Of a DNA stretch of 64,000 bases, positions 11,676-25,759 are shown in pieces (position 1 is the stretch's first letter; each line of letters opens with the position of its first letter). The notes under the pieces are model-generated. The model worked only from the letters and a program-made list of their open reading frames with translations, was not told the origin of the DNA and did no database searches. The stretch is from the NCBI GenBank assembly GCA_002150815.3, contig NDFF03000072.1:62001-126000 (forward strand). The letters are read 5' to 3'. Position numbers and translations under genes: made by a program. Source of the DNA: Grammothele lineata (lineage: Eukaryota; Basidiomycota; Agaricomycetes; Polyporales; Polyporaceae).

Positions 11676-11681
11676 AATAAA
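11676..11681 (+). terminator. Possible polyadenylation signal AATAAA for the RRM gene
   Basis: A perfect AATAAA lies 128 bp after the stop codon at 11548, in the 238-bp space before the convergent HEAT-repeat gene ends at 11787. Fungal poly(A) signals are loose, so this is suggestive only. Confidence 0.4.
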
Positions 11682-11786
11682 CGCCAGCTGATGTTTTGAT
11701 ACCAGTCGATTGCTACTATACTAGGTGCACATAGCTTACACGCATTAGTCCTACAGCTCCAACATCGGTACTTGTACCTGTACATC

Positions 11787-14700
11787 CTAGAACGAACGAA
11801 GGGATATCTGCGGCTTGGCCGGCTCAGCCGTCTGTGCCTTGCCCCCCAGAGCTTGTCTGACGGACGTCTCGAGAGTTTCCTTCATTGGCCCCTCTAGCCG
11901 CCCAGTGGCGTCCTTGAAAGCGACGGGTGATGCCGCCGCGAGAGAGAGCAGCTGAGTGACCGCTTGGGTGTGTAGTGGTGTTGGGGGTTGACTTGAAGGA
12001 TCTAAGAAGAGGACAAGAACTGGTATGACGACTCCCAGTGCACGAGGACCTACGATGTATAAGGCTTCAGAAAAGCTTACACCAGCGAGTAAGAGATATA
12101 CTCACGAAGGTCTTCACCCAGGGCAAGGAAAAGGGCGGAGAGAGCCTTATTGATTTCGCCCACGATGGCCATGACGCGTTCTGGAGGAGAGGGTTCATCA
12201 CTTGACGCTGCTGCCTTAGCTAGACATTCCACCAGCCCTGGAAGGAGCAGCCGCGTGCATTGACGAAGGATAGTGTTTCCCGAAGCAGACGCCATGATGA
12301 GCGTCTTCGCACAGTGAGCCGCGGTGAGCGAGACCTGAGAGTCCAAAGGCACGTAAGTATCATACAGTGAAGGGAACCCAGCCCATTAAACGCACTTCAC
12401 TGCCATCCACCAGCTTCTGAGATATTAAGAAGCAGCAATGCTCAATAATTGGCCGTCCGACTTGCACAGTGGGAGGAAGAACCGTGAGGATCAGGACAGC
12501 GGCGAGGAGGTTGCTCTTGATCTTCTTGTTGCACATGGGGCCTTCTCGGCCACTGTAACGTATTAAGTCATGACTTGTTAACCGGGAGTGGAAGTAAGCA
12601 TACCTCATCTCATCGATATTCACAAGGCATGAAGAGAGCAAGCCATGCACTACACGATCATATTTCTTCTCAGGGTCGGAATAGTCAGCAGGGCGGTCGA
12701 GAAGGCCCTTCAGCGCTTGTAATGTGGGGCCCACGAGGTCGAGTTCCGTGGTCTCGTCCTTCAACAGGTCTGCATTGAACTCAGTTCATTGACTCCTATG
12801 ATCACTTCGATAACCACAACGACCTACCGCAGTATAGGGTGACAGCGAGTGCCCTGAAATCTTCTCTCTGAGACGAACCGAATGTTGTTGCCACGGCCGA
12901 GAAGGCCTCAAAGCCGGATATAATCAACTTGACCTTCTCTGCAGGCGAAGAGCTGTCGTCTACGCCATCATTAGATTTTTGGGAGGTGCTATCAAGTTCA
13001 GAGTTACTCACGGACAGCGCCACTACCGGGCCCTGAGATGACCCTCCGCAGGATGTATGCACAGATTCTCAAGCAGTGAGCTTGAGGTGACGCAAGGACG
13101 TTCTCTTCGCTTGCATGGCCATTACTACGGGCGGGTGAGTACGAGGCGTGTGTCAACATAAATGGTTCGCACTTACGCCTTACTGTCTGACTTGATGCTA
13201 TCCGCTAAGCTCGCAATCGCCTCGACGAGATGGATTTGGACGCCGGATGGCTCCGTCAGTGCCATGCGGTAGAAGAGATTCAAAAGTTCCTCGAAGAGCG
13301 GAGGATCATTGAACACCCTGCCGCAGTACTTGCGGCGAACGAGGCATTTCAGTGCTTGAAGGGAGACAATTGATGTGCGACGTGCATCTGCGCCGGTATC
13401 TGAAGTTGAGGTCGCCAGTGCCTCGTAGACGAGTCCGAATATGACAAAGAAGAATACTGTAGGTTCTTCACGTGCTTCGGGCTGAGTTTTGTTCGGGGCC
13501 TGTGCAGCGGAGGCTTCTTGTCCGTCCATGGCGGCGAAGATGCTCGGATCGTCTTTCGTCATAGCAATCACTACAGCGTGTAGTATGATAGGCCATGCCT
13601 TGACGTAGTACTAGAGAGATATCAGACGGAGAAGATTACAATAGACGAATGATGTACTCACTGGCAGAAGGACCTCCCGTCCGAGGCTGGTGTATGAGGC
13701 ATCAAGAGCACCAGCAGGCGCGTCATCCAGTGCCTCTGCATCAATTCGAATACTAGCATAGTCCCGTAGCGAGGATACCCATAGAGGAGCGAGCGCCGGT
13801 CGATACGGTTTGACGACTTCGACGAGATACGACTGCTGCGTGCTAGCAACTTCCAGCTCTGCCCATGCAGACAGAGTGGCGATCCGCAGCATAACTGATG
13901 CATTGGGACTAGCCTCTCCGGCATCGCCGAGAGTCAGCATACCCGAACCTGTCGACCGAGTGAGCATGACGTCATATCACATAAGCAACACCGGCGGCAC
14001 CTTTGGACTGCTCGAGGGCCGACGTTAGAAGCTTGAGGATACGGCCCATTCGACCGACGTCCTTGACGACACCACAACCTACATATATCGCGCACGTTCC
14101 AATGGCAGATGCCAAGATCTCTGGCGTAGAATCTGACGAAAATGCCGGTGTGAGGGCGGCGGTGATAGGAGCCTGGTGCTGTTCCAAGAGCAAATTCTCG
14201 TCATAGTCGGGATCGGGGACTTTGGCAAAGATCTTTGAACGGATAAGCTCGCATCAGTAGTGTTATTCGCAGGTTCATTACGCAGCTCACCTCGATGACA
14301 TCCGTTAGAACCGTTAGACCCTCCAGGCGAATTTCCGTCACATGTGCTGCCGATGCGGTGAACGCAATTTTGATGAGGTCCGGTACCCGTGTTACCAGGA
14401 GGCCATGGGTGGGGACGCCCTGGCTTCTCGCAAAGGCAATGTCCAAATGCTCCCTCCTCCCAGACTTCCCAACCACAGTGCAGATGTTGTGCAAGCATTG
14501 CAGCGCGAACAGCTGAGTCCTCCATCTCGACGTCTGCCGGCTTGACGTCGCGCTCGTCCCAACACTCAACGACTGCCCTTCGTCATCAACAACCGCGGCG
14601 TCCGCAGCCTGCTGGGATGCAGTCGTGCGTGACATGATGCGCTGACAAAGGTCTATCCACGCGGACGGATTGTATATGACGGTTTGCTGGAGCCAGCTCG

Positions 14701-17700
14701 CGATGACGTTTCGTACGCCGTCGACTGACGAGTCGTCGTCGAGCATTGCGAAGAGCTCCTCCACGAGCCGATCTCCACCGAGCTTCGACATGCTCAGTGC
14801 ATCGCGCTGGACGAGCTGGTACAAAGCATTGATCGATGCGAGTTTGAGCGGTCTTCTCGATGAGGATAAGTATCCGCGGAAGCGGGCCACGAGCTCGGGG
14901 ACGTCTACGTGGTCCGGGGCGAACATGAGGAAGTGCTGGATACACTTGATGGCCTCGACGCAGATTCCATCATCCTCCTCGTCGATGAACTGGTGCACAA
15001 GGTCGAGGACGAGGGTTCGAGTTCGCATGGACTCTTGGATATCAGGGCCGAGGACAGTGATGACAGCATCGATGTTTTGACAGACTACCTGGTAGGCAGG
15101 AAGGTCGCCGCTGATGTTGACATAGTTGAGTTGACCACCATCAGGCTCGTGGGATTCTGTCATGTACACCTTGAAGAGCAAGCCGAGGGTGCTGGAGACG
15201 AAAGGTGCGTATGCAAGACTCGCTGCGTCGATGACGCGAGCGAGAGCGCTTAGCGCCCAGAAGTGCACGACGGGATGTGGATCGTTAATCAGAGACATCA
15301 ATACGTTTGCGGTAGTCTTCAACAATGGCCCAGCCGCTAACCCTCCAACGTACGCATGGATAGCGCCGAATGCTAGAGCGCAGCCTGCCCGCCCATGCGG
15401 GTCGCGGTTGTTGACGACCTGATCGACAAGTGTCTTGACCTGGCTCGTGAGGAAGTTCGTCCCGGCGAGACTTGCCAAACGGCCAATGGCTTCGCTACCT
15501 GCCTTACGCAGCACCGGATCGCTGTCCACAACCACATCCTTCAAAAACGCCGCAAGGGGTCCAGCCACCTGTGAGTTACCGAGGACCTGTCGTGCGCTGT
15601 TGGAAGTGCCTTGACGGAGGGTCAGGACCATAGCCAGCGTCGTATTAACCAAGGCTGCGGCTTTGCGGCCGGTGTTTTTCTCTAACTTCGCGGAGCCGAC
15701 AGAACCGAGGAGCTGTGTAACAACGCGCGTGGTCTGCGCAACATCCTGTAATGGAAGCAGCTGAGCGAAGAGCTGAATAGCTCCATTCACGGCGGCGGTC
15801 GCTACAGGAGGAGGCTCCTGACTACGGCGAGTGTTTTCCGCGACCCTCATCTGACACAGATAGAGAGGGTCGTGCTCCAGAGAGGCGATGATCGGTTTCT
15901 GGCACTATCGAAGTATCAGCAAAGATGGAGTACAAGTCGATGTAAATTCACGTTTACCATCTCGTCGAAGGACATCTCAACGCTGTCCCGATTCGCCAGC
16001 TCCTTGGGCCCATCATCGATCTCCAAGCTTGTAAGACCATACGCATACCCATCAACGCTCTGCCATATGGACGTGAATGAGCCTGACGAGGAGGCGATCG
16101 CCGCCTGAACGGAGGAGCCCGAGTAACCATCCGGGCTCGCGAACAGGGTGATGACGGATTGTAAGAGGGAGCTCTGGACAGACTCTGTCACACCTCCAAA
16201 GCCGAGCAAGGAGAAACATTGGAAGACACGCGCCCTGAGGAGCGCTTCGCGTCCATCGATGGTCAAGCCCTCGTTCTGCGCCATTAATTCCTCTTGGTTG
16301 AGACCAGAGCGACTGGTGAGGTACGTGTTGGCGAAGGCCAAACCGTTGCTGAGGAGCGAGGAGATTCGACGAGTGACATCCGCAGTCACAAGCGTGGGCG
16401 AGTTGTACTTTAAGAAGCAGTGCACCGCACCGACAGTGCTCTCTCGGACATGAAGTAGGAACTCCCATTCTGCGATGCTTCGACCGGCGGCACCGTCCTT
16501 GGTCGTGGGTTTCGGCAGCGCGTTCCGCCATAGGACAAGAAGCTGTGGTAAATGAGGTCGAACGAAGGTCGGGCCAAGCGACATGAGCGACGCGATACAA
16601 GTCCATGCGATTTCAATCTCGATTTGAGCAGTCTTGACTTCGTGTTCGCCGGCACGCTTGAGAATCTGTACTGCCATGTCGAATACCTTGGCACTGATAT
16701 CATAGGAAACGTACAGCGGCCGATCGGGGATGACAGCAAGGAGAGCCGCGAGGCCGTACGAATGACCTAGAGCCCGTAGATGGATGTCCGATGGGGCTGC
16801 CGGTGTAGTGAGCGAGGAGAGATCACGTTGGAGCTTCTCGACAACGCTTAGAAGGACTTTGGGAAGCCGTAAGGGGGTGGAGTAGCAGAAGCATCGCAGG
16901 GCCCATGCCGTGCTGATGCGTACACTGTGGCTTGGATGGGAAAGTAAATTGAGAAGCGGGTCGAGGAGAGCATCCTGGACAAGATGAGCCGCGCTCATGA
17001 CAGAAATACACGAATTACTTACTTGAACAGGACTTGGCGCATTACCAAGCTGTTGCACGAGTCCACCGACCTCCCGTAGCGCGATAACAAGACACAATGG
17101 ACTGGGGGCTGAAGATCCTGGCATGAGGGCCGGCCAGCGCTTCAGATATGTGCTGGCTAGCTCTTGGATGGCCGTAATCTGAGCTTGCTCGCTGAGCATC
17201 CGTACGCCAATGAGATCGCGAAGGATGATCTCGATCAACGACCGAACGAAGAGTACCTCGTAGCGGCTGCCCGTGTTCCGCGAGTTTGCAGCAATCTCGT
17301 GCATGAAGTGTGTGACGATCAGCGCATAGTTGCCCTCCACGAAACTGGACCCGAGCAGCGAAAGCAAGGCGGAGTAAAAATCGAATATCCCCACTCGTGT
17401 ACGACGCGATGCCTGCGGCTTGTTGAAGTGACTGGAAAGCTGTTGTAGCATCTCGGCCGGGGTCATGATAGGCTTGGATTCTTCAGCAGTGACATGCACC
17501 CCGGGGACATCGTCTTCGTCTTCGTCCTCTTTCTGATTCTTCTTACCCTTCTTTGAGGTGTCAACCACGGGAACCACTTTCTCAACCTGCGTTGAGGCCA
17601 GCATGTGCGCTACGAGTTTCGCGAGTGAACTCCGCGTTAGTTGATCCGCTCCCTCAAGGCTCTTGACACAAATGCCGAGGATGCTCTCTACATCCGCGAC

Positions 17701-18668
17701 CGAGCGTGTGCCATCTCCGCTAGGGTACATAAGAATGAGGACCTGAGAATAACTCAATTATGTGTTGCGAAAATTAGGGGAGGTATACTCACTTCGCACG
17801 CCGCTCGCTGGACAGCGAGAGCCTTGTCGCTCAATGCGTACTTGCTGTATTTGATGATGTCCTTGGCGACCGAGTCTGTGACAGCTCGCTTTGCAGTTCC
17901 AAGGGCTTTCGCAAGGGCGTACAAGGCGTATGCGCGCAGAATAACGGGCTGCTACATGACATTAGAGCATCAGTGCATGTCCGAATGTCCACAACAACTT
18001 CACACGAACACTTGAAGCCCGGTACAGCTTGATAGTGCTATTGGAAACTTCTGCCATCTGAGACATCACCTGAACAGATGGTTACGCAGGGAATCGACGC
18101 CGCTGGGTGCATCCGAACACACCTGAGACCCGTAAGTCCCCATGAGCTCGCCGATGCAATATATTGCCGCTCTGCGCGAAGATGAGGAATACATTGACGG
18201 TGTATAGTAGGTTAACGCACATCCGACTCGATTCCTTGGCTGGAGGCTTTGTCTCCGCCAGAAGCTTGAGAAACGCTTGGATCGTGTCAAAGAGCGACTT
18301 CGTCTCGCCGCGCATGTATACTGTCTTCAGGCAGCTTGCAACTAGACGTCTAATAGGGCGACCAGGTAGGGGAAATGGTTCGGGGGCAGTGACAATCTTG
18401 ATCATGGTCTCCTCAATGTCACCTTGAGTAGTCTTCAGTTGCTCCTACAGATGGTGTCAGTGTTGAATGTGCGCGTGCAGACATTGCGATTACTTACCGG
18501 TGTGGCTTTCTTTGCATCGCGCTCAGTAGACGACAGCCACTGGAAAAGGTATATCTCCCCATTCTCTCCTGATAGTTTGGACTACATTATGTTAGGACTA
18601 GCACACAACAAGGACGGTGATCTACACACCTCATCCAAAGACTCCAAGACATGGTCGCCCGCCGCCAT
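11787..18668 (-). CDS. Laa1/HEATR5 family giant HEAT-repeat protein
   Basis: Helps the clathrin adaptor AP-1 reach trans-Golgi and endosomal membranes (yeast Laa1, human HEATR5A/B). The ATG at 18668 gives MAAGDHVLESLDE, followed after an intron by ENGEIYLFQWLSSTERDAKK, the typical HEATR5 N-terminus. The longest exons are 15916-17757 and 14201-15850, full of paired helices (for example DPHGRAGCALAFGAIHAYVG and HPVVHFWALSALARVID). About 1,950 residues are expected over many exons, close to the roughly 2,000 of Laa1. An acidic/Lys linker (KKGKKNQKEDEDEDD, about 17520-17560) interrupts the repeats. The C-terminus reads TAEPAKPQISLRSF with the stop at 11787. Nothing suggests damage. It is the second largest gene of the window and shares a 453-bp divergent promoter with the next gene. 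Confidence 0.9.
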
Positions 18669-19121
18669 GGTCACCAACGATGAGCGAGTGCACTACGCCC
18701 AGACGCCCGGAAACCCCGTTGAAAGTCGTGCGTTGTGCGTTTGGAGAGTTACTAGTAAGACGGGTTTGCCTAGTAGCTGGAGAATGTGTGCGTGCCGAGG
18801 CTGCGTTGCGCTCAAGTCACGACTACGTGAGTCTTCAGCGATGCGCTCGACGTTCACGGGCGCTCTCTGCTTGAGGTCATGGGCGCCTGCGGATACGATC
18901 GACCACGTGGCCAGGACTTTGACCTGAATGAACCGGACCGCTTACCCGACTTAAGTTATCATCCTATGGTCCGCCACAATCCTCTTGCTCAGTACAACCA
19001 CCACTCACGGTATCACTCGACTCGTCTATACATCTCTCCGTGCTCATCATATCCATATTTGTGTGCTAATCTTACACCGCCACTTGCACTTCTATGAGTT
19101 GAGTATCGCCACTAACCCACC
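18669..19121. promoter_or_regulatory. Divergent promoter region, HEATR5-like and unknown gene
   Basis: 453 bp between outward-facing start codons. It must hold both promoters. The apparent reading frames in it match nothing. Confidence 0.5.
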
Positions 19122-20517
19122 ATGGCCTCCACAATCCCAACTCGATCGAAACCGCCGCCAGTAGACGATGTATGGATTTGCGTCTATACCTGAGGAAGTT
19201 AGCTGAACTCGTTTCTCAGGGCTCCTCCACAACGAAGAAACGTAAGCTCATCCACGGCCCTGATGGCTTTGAACGGTCCAAGGAGAATCCAACGCTCAGA
19301 GTACCTCCACCGAAATTCGCCTCCGCCTTTAACGAACCCAAGAGGTCGAAATTAACCCCGAGAGATACCCCTCTCCGCGTTCCTCTTCCGGATAAATCCT
19401 CTCTGTCCAATCCAGATCAAGGCGCACCTCCAAAGCAACCTCTGCGGCGTATGCTACCTCCTCCGATCCCTCTTCCTCCAGTCCAACCACAAGCCGGACC
19501 TTCCCGATTACCCGCTCTCCCTACATCCCACAGTAAAGATCAGTCGCATCGGGTCATGAAACCCCCTTCATTTGCCAACGTGCCTGGCACTACCACTAAG
19601 TTCACCCTCAAGACTCATGCCATCTCTCCACTACAGAAGAGTTCCTCATCGCCTGCTCGGGAGAAGAAACCTATCAGTATACAAGAATTACAATCCAAGC
19701 TCTCCACTTCTATGCCGGTGGAGGACCCCGTCAAGCCCAAACGTCCGCTCAAACTGCTTCAGCCACCACCCCCGCCTCCACCTCCGAGGATAGGCCCACT
19801 GTTACCGGAGGGACGCAAGCTCAAGACGATTTCTACAACGCGTGTTGCCCTCACACTAGACCCGAAGACGGAGAGCGGGGTGGAGGAGCTCATGGCACTG
19901 CATGTGGACCAGAACCTCTCGACGTACGTCTCCCCCGCCCAGCGTGAGCTCAACCGCGGACTCGGGCAGAGTCCTGAAAAGGCTTCCAAGAAGAAGAAAC
20001 CCAAGTTTATTCGGTATGTCCATCTATGGCCCGCCCTTGTACAGATCTCACCCAACACTTCCCCAGAGGCGGCCTCGCTGAGCGTGCTCAACACCTCTTC
20101 ACCCAGCAGCGCACCAGGCTCACACTCTGGGAGAAAGACATGGAGCTCCAAGTCCAGCGCCCACAGACGTACCCGCGCATCCCGCCTGACCTCTCCCTCC
20201 GTATCCAGGCTGTTCTGCATGTCTCCTCTATTGCGAGCCTGCATCGCTCACAGGCTGTTCCGCGGCTATCCATCATGCGCTGCTCGAAGCTCTGGAAGGG
20301 CAGCGCTGTCGGCAACGTTATCGTCCTCCTCGACTTTGGTACGCCGGGTTCCGTTGCGGCGCAGGCGCATACACTCGACGAGGTCAAGGACGGCAGGGAT
20401 GTGCAGGTGTGGGGACCGTGGAATAGCTCGGACGCGTCAGCAGAAGATTTGCGGAGGTTCGGCGCGTTGCCGAGAGATGACTCGGTCCTCTTTTGTACTC
20501 GTTTCCGAATCGTATGA
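19122..20517 (+). CDS. Unknown nuclear-type protein with a conserved-looking C-terminal domain
   Basis: Not recognised. Three exons: MASTIPTRSKPPPVDD from 19122, then after a roughly 50-nt intron GSSTTKKRKL, and a last exon after an intron at about 20013-20066. Residues 1 to about 270 are Pro/Ser/Lys-rich and disordered, with a likely nuclear signal KKRKL (about 19237) and a run of eight prolines (about 19765-19790). The last 150 residues look folded: a helical piece AERAQHLFTQQRTRLTLWEK, a stretch ending VGNVIVLLDFG, then strands DVQVWGPWNSSD and VLFCTRFRIV at the very end. The strand pattern could be a small beta-barrel such as an OB-fold, but that is a guess. The stop is 20515-20517, 205 bp from the convergent dihydrolipoyl dehydrogenase gene. 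Probably a basidiomycete-specific chromatin or DNA-repair protein; the function is open. Confidence 0.75.
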
Positions 20518-20722
20518 GATGGGTGGCACAACACACAGCGACGATGGAGTGCAACAACAAATCATCGGCACGGTCGTTGCTGCATAGCCGTGAGTTCCAT
20601 GAACGCCGCGTACGCCAGCCCAGAACAAGAGCAAGCGAACTCGAATAGGTCAAAAGTAGTATATGCATATAGTAAGTTTCGCAACTCCTACTCTAATCAA
20701 GGACAATGTGAAGGCAGATCGA

Positions 20723-22636
<1,914 letters not shown>

Positions 22637-23640
22637 GACGTGAGGGAGGAGGAAGAGAGATTTGGGCGTCCGAGACGCGTCGACCGACAGGATGAGCCAG
22701 CAAACAGGCGCCCATCGGCCGGTGGTCCGTCCGTTCTTTCCGACTTGTACCGTGACCAATCACCGTCGGCCCTCGGCCGTGAGGCGATTGGCCAGGTACT
22801 CATACGTCGCAACATCGAGGATCGTACCGTGAAATAACAACTCTTCGTGAACACACGGTATGCTAGATTTTATGTATATAGCGTTGTGTAGGCTGACTCG
22901 CTTCTCAAGACGATACAAGGAAGACCGTAAAACAGCACTGACAAGATTACACCTCTGCCTCCGATCCTGTGGAATTGACTCCCAGAACAGATTATCCCGC
23001 CATGAGACGTTGGCCACTGTTCGCGCCTCTGCACCGACGACACTAAGATTTGCACGCGCTTGTAACTTCATCGCCTCCCTCGACCACGCCGCGCTGTCTG
23101 CAACATGATAGATGAAACAGCTACGTCACGACCCGCTGCGCTGCTTGCGTGCACCCGAACAAGCCCAGATTGACTGGTGCCTAGATGGAATACGAGATGG
23201 AGAAAACGATCGTGAAAACCGAAGGTGGGCTTGACGACGGGCGGTACGCAAGCGAAAGGCATTAGTGCGCATGACCCGCGAGAGTGTCCGTGGAGTACGC
23301 GCCGTGGTAGACGAACAAGTCGTCAATAGATTGCGTAAGAAGGGATGCGGCCGCTCATAATGCTGCGTGCTGGATAGCGAGAGGCCGAGGTAGGGGCTTG
23401 GAGCGTCCAAGGAGAGGGGGGGGCGCGGCTAGGAGAGGGAAAGTCCAGCAAAGTTGAAGTTAGGGCCGGTCTCAAGGCGACTCGACGGTCTACCACTGCG
23501 TAAACACCGGCAGCCATCGTCAGTTAGATATCAAAAACTGGGACAAGAAGCTTACCTGTGAGAACACGATCTTAACCTGTCAGTTTGTATGACGGGAGCT
23601 CACGGCAACCGTGTATGCTGACCAGTCTTCAGGGCAGTGA
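22637..23640. other. About 1 kb with no supported gene
   Basis: It lies between two minus-strand genes. Minus-strand frames at 23323-23517 (starting MAAGVYAVVDRRVALRP) and 22760-23071 are open but match nothing and lack a convincing splice path. A stretch at 23126-23280 is Arg/Ser-rich like a mitochondrial leader, with no mature domain behind it. A short gene could be missed here; otherwise it is promoter of the dehydrogenase and 3' UTR of the zinc-finger gene. Confidence 0.4.
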
Positions 23641-25584
23641 TCACTCTTCTTCGTATGCCTCTTGATCGTCGAACTCCTCGAACTCCTCGCCTTCCTCTTC
23701 CAACGCGGCTTCAGCCTCGGCTTGAGCCTGAGCTGCAGACGCCGCCTGCGCGATAGCCTGCTCCAGCAGCCTTGTCTGCTCCTCGGACAGCCAGGAGAGC
23801 GAGAGCGAGGATGGCGGCTCGGGATCCTCAGGGGGAGGTCCCACTTCGTCCATTGGGTGCGCCTCGAACACCACCGAGTCATCCGAAGGCAGGGGCTGCT
23901 CCGAATGCGCCTGCACCTGCGAAGGGGCAGCGGCCGGGGTCTCCGCAGGGGCGGTCGCCTGTTGCGCGCGGGCAATGATACTTGCGAGCGTCGACTGGCT
24001 GAGGTGTGGTGGGGGCATCTGCGCGGGCGCCGCCGGGGTCCCAAGTCCCTTCGCAGCCTCCGCCTGCAAGAGCCCGTGGATTCCGAGAACCATATTCTGC
24101 GCTTCGTGGATGACCGCCGGGTCCACTTCGCCCTCTTCTGGGCCCATAAGCTCGGGGACAGTGCTCACCACTGAGGACGCGGCGATGCCATTCCACAGCT
24201 TCGCGCGGCGGCTGATCTCTTCCTCCCCCTCCACCTTGTCCACCTCAACCTCTTCGATCTCCGCAAACGCGCACGCAGTGTCGACCGCGTCGGCTTCTCC
24301 AGGCCGACCTTTACCGCCGCCCAACGCACGTCCACGCGCGTCCTTGTGTCGCTTAATGGCGTCGCGCCGCGAGAAAATCTTGTTGCAGCCTGCACAACGC
24401 CACGCCTTCTTTTCGTGTAGGAGCATGTGCCGCTTCAGATCGTGGTTCCGCACGAAGGACGCAGGGCATTGCACGCAGCGGTACGGTCGATGCTCGAGTG
24501 TGTGGAGCCGTTGGTGTGTGCGGAGCGAGTATAGGCGATGGAAGGTCTTAGGACAACCTGGAACGAGGCAGGGATAGACGGCGGTACCGAGATCTGGAGG
24601 CGGAGGAGCGGAGGAAGACCCAGGCCATTGGTTGCCTATGTGGATGCCGCTGAGGACGCCTAGCATTTGTACTAACCCAGCCAGTTCTTGCAATGCCTGC
24701 ATCCGGCCCTCTCCGGCTCGCGGGGCGGAGGTTACGGCGAAGAGGAAGATCTGGTGGAGTTGGAGTTGTATGGACGAAATCACCCCTGGGTCGATGGAAC
24801 GCCCGTCTGGAGAGGCGGAGGGGGCTGACAACCTTTCTGATACAATGCGCAAGGCTTCGCCAACCATACTGAGCAGGTCTGGTTGGTCTACAGGGAGAGA
24901 CATCGCGACGCGCTTCTGAGGATGTTCATGATGTTCGTGGTAGTGATCACCATCCTGCACATCGTCTCGTTTGCGTTTCCCTTTGTCGAGCTGTTCAGAC
25001 GGGGTTTCTGGAGGGTTTCGAGAGCCAAAGAGAATGTCCGACTTCGCAAGGGACAAAATGATTTCTGCGAGGGCGCGGGCAAGCGGCTTGGTGAGAGAGG
25101 AAGACGAAACGCAGCGGTTCAAAACGTCTACCAGGCTTCCTCCACCTCCCGGAACCTGCGAAGACGACAATGTCGACCCTAAAATGGGATGTTTGGAGGA
25201 GAAATTGAGGAGTGCCTTCATGGTAAGCAAAGCAGCTTCTTTCTTTTTTCTCAAAGAGGTTGGAAGATGACCTTCCGGAATCAAAGGAGGTGTGAGTTGA
25301 GGAGCAGAGTCGGCGGCTGGTGTCGCAGCGGGAGCAGAGGCCGACGCATGTGCAAGAGTAGAACTTTTCACCGTTGTAGTCGCTGCGGCCACCTCTGCCT
25401 GAGCTTTGGCTATGTCTGCAAGGAGCTGGTCCCCGAGCCTCCGTGCCATCGCCTCCGCCTCCGCCTCCAGATCCTCTGCGTCGTCGTAGTCTTCTTCTCC
25501 CTCTCCTTCCTCATAGTCCTCTCCATCATAGTCGTCGTCTTCATTCGTCGGGAATTGGAGGTCTGGGAGCGTGAATGAGGCCAT
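23641..25584 (-). CDS. C2H2 zinc-finger protein with acidic N- and C-terminal regions
   Basis: Probable DNA-binding regulator of 647 residues in one exon. I chose the start at 25584 ([20 protein letters not shown]) because the frame open further upstream crosses the promoter and first exon of the divergent Fig4 gene. Residues about 10-45 are very acidic (Asp/Glu/Tyr). The fingers lie at about residues 335-410 (24575-24350). Finger 1 has CLVPGC and HQRLH, and finger 2 has CVQC and HMLLH. Finger 3 has CAGC and [10 protein letters not shown] but no fourth ligand where the second His should be, so it may be degenerate or use a distant Cys/His. The C-terminal half is Pro/Ala/Gln-rich with an acidic Glu end ([15 protein letters not shown]). 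Target genes are unknown. Confidence 0.85.
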   Translation of the reverse strand: MASFTLPDLQFPTNEDDDYDGEDYEEGEGEEDYDDAEDLEAEAEAMARRLGDQLLADIAKAQAEVAAATTTVKSSTLAHASASAPAATPAADSAPQLTPPLIPEGHLPTSLRKKKEAALLTMKALLNFSSKHPILGSTLSSSQVPGGGGSLVDVLNRCVSSSSLTKPLARALAEIILSLAKSDILFGSRNPPETPSEQLDKGKRKRDDVQDGDHYHEHHEHPQKRVAMSLPVDQPDLLSMVGEALRIVSERLSAPSASPDGRSIDPGVISSIQLQLHQIFLFAVTSAPRAGEGRMQALQELAGLVQMLGVLSGIHIGNQWPGSSSAPPPPDLGTAVYPCLVPGCPKTFHRLYSLRTHQRLHTLEHRPYRCVQCPASFVRNHDLKRHMLLHEKKAWRCAGCNKIFSRRDAIKRHKDARGRALGGGKGRPGEADAVDTACAFAEIEEVEVDKVEGEEEISRRAKLWNGIAASSVVSTVPELMGPEEGEVDPAVIHEAQNMVLGIHGLLQAEAAKGLGTPAAPAQMPPPHLSQSTLASIIARAQQATAPAETPAAAPSQVQAHSEQPLPSDDSVVFEAHPMDEVGPPPEDPEPPSSLSLSWLSEEQTRLLEQAIAQAASAAQAQAEAEAALEEEGEEFEEFDDQEAYEEE

Positions 25585-25759
25585 GCAGGGAGTCGGTGGA
25601 AGCGCAAGGGAGCTTGAAGGCGAAGCCAGAATGCGGGAGAAATCTGAGATCTGTGCCGGTCCGACCGGCCCCCACGCCGCTTCACTGGCTCCTCCGAGTC
25701 CAAGGGTGGCTCGCTCTGTTGCTCTCGCCCGACCCGTCGAGGCTTGGGCGCATCCGCCG
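25585..25759. promoter_or_regulatory. 175-bp divergent promoter, zinc-finger gene and Fig4
   Basis: Only 175 bp separate the two opposed start codons, so the two genes probably share a promoter. No TATA box was seen. Confidence 0.6.
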
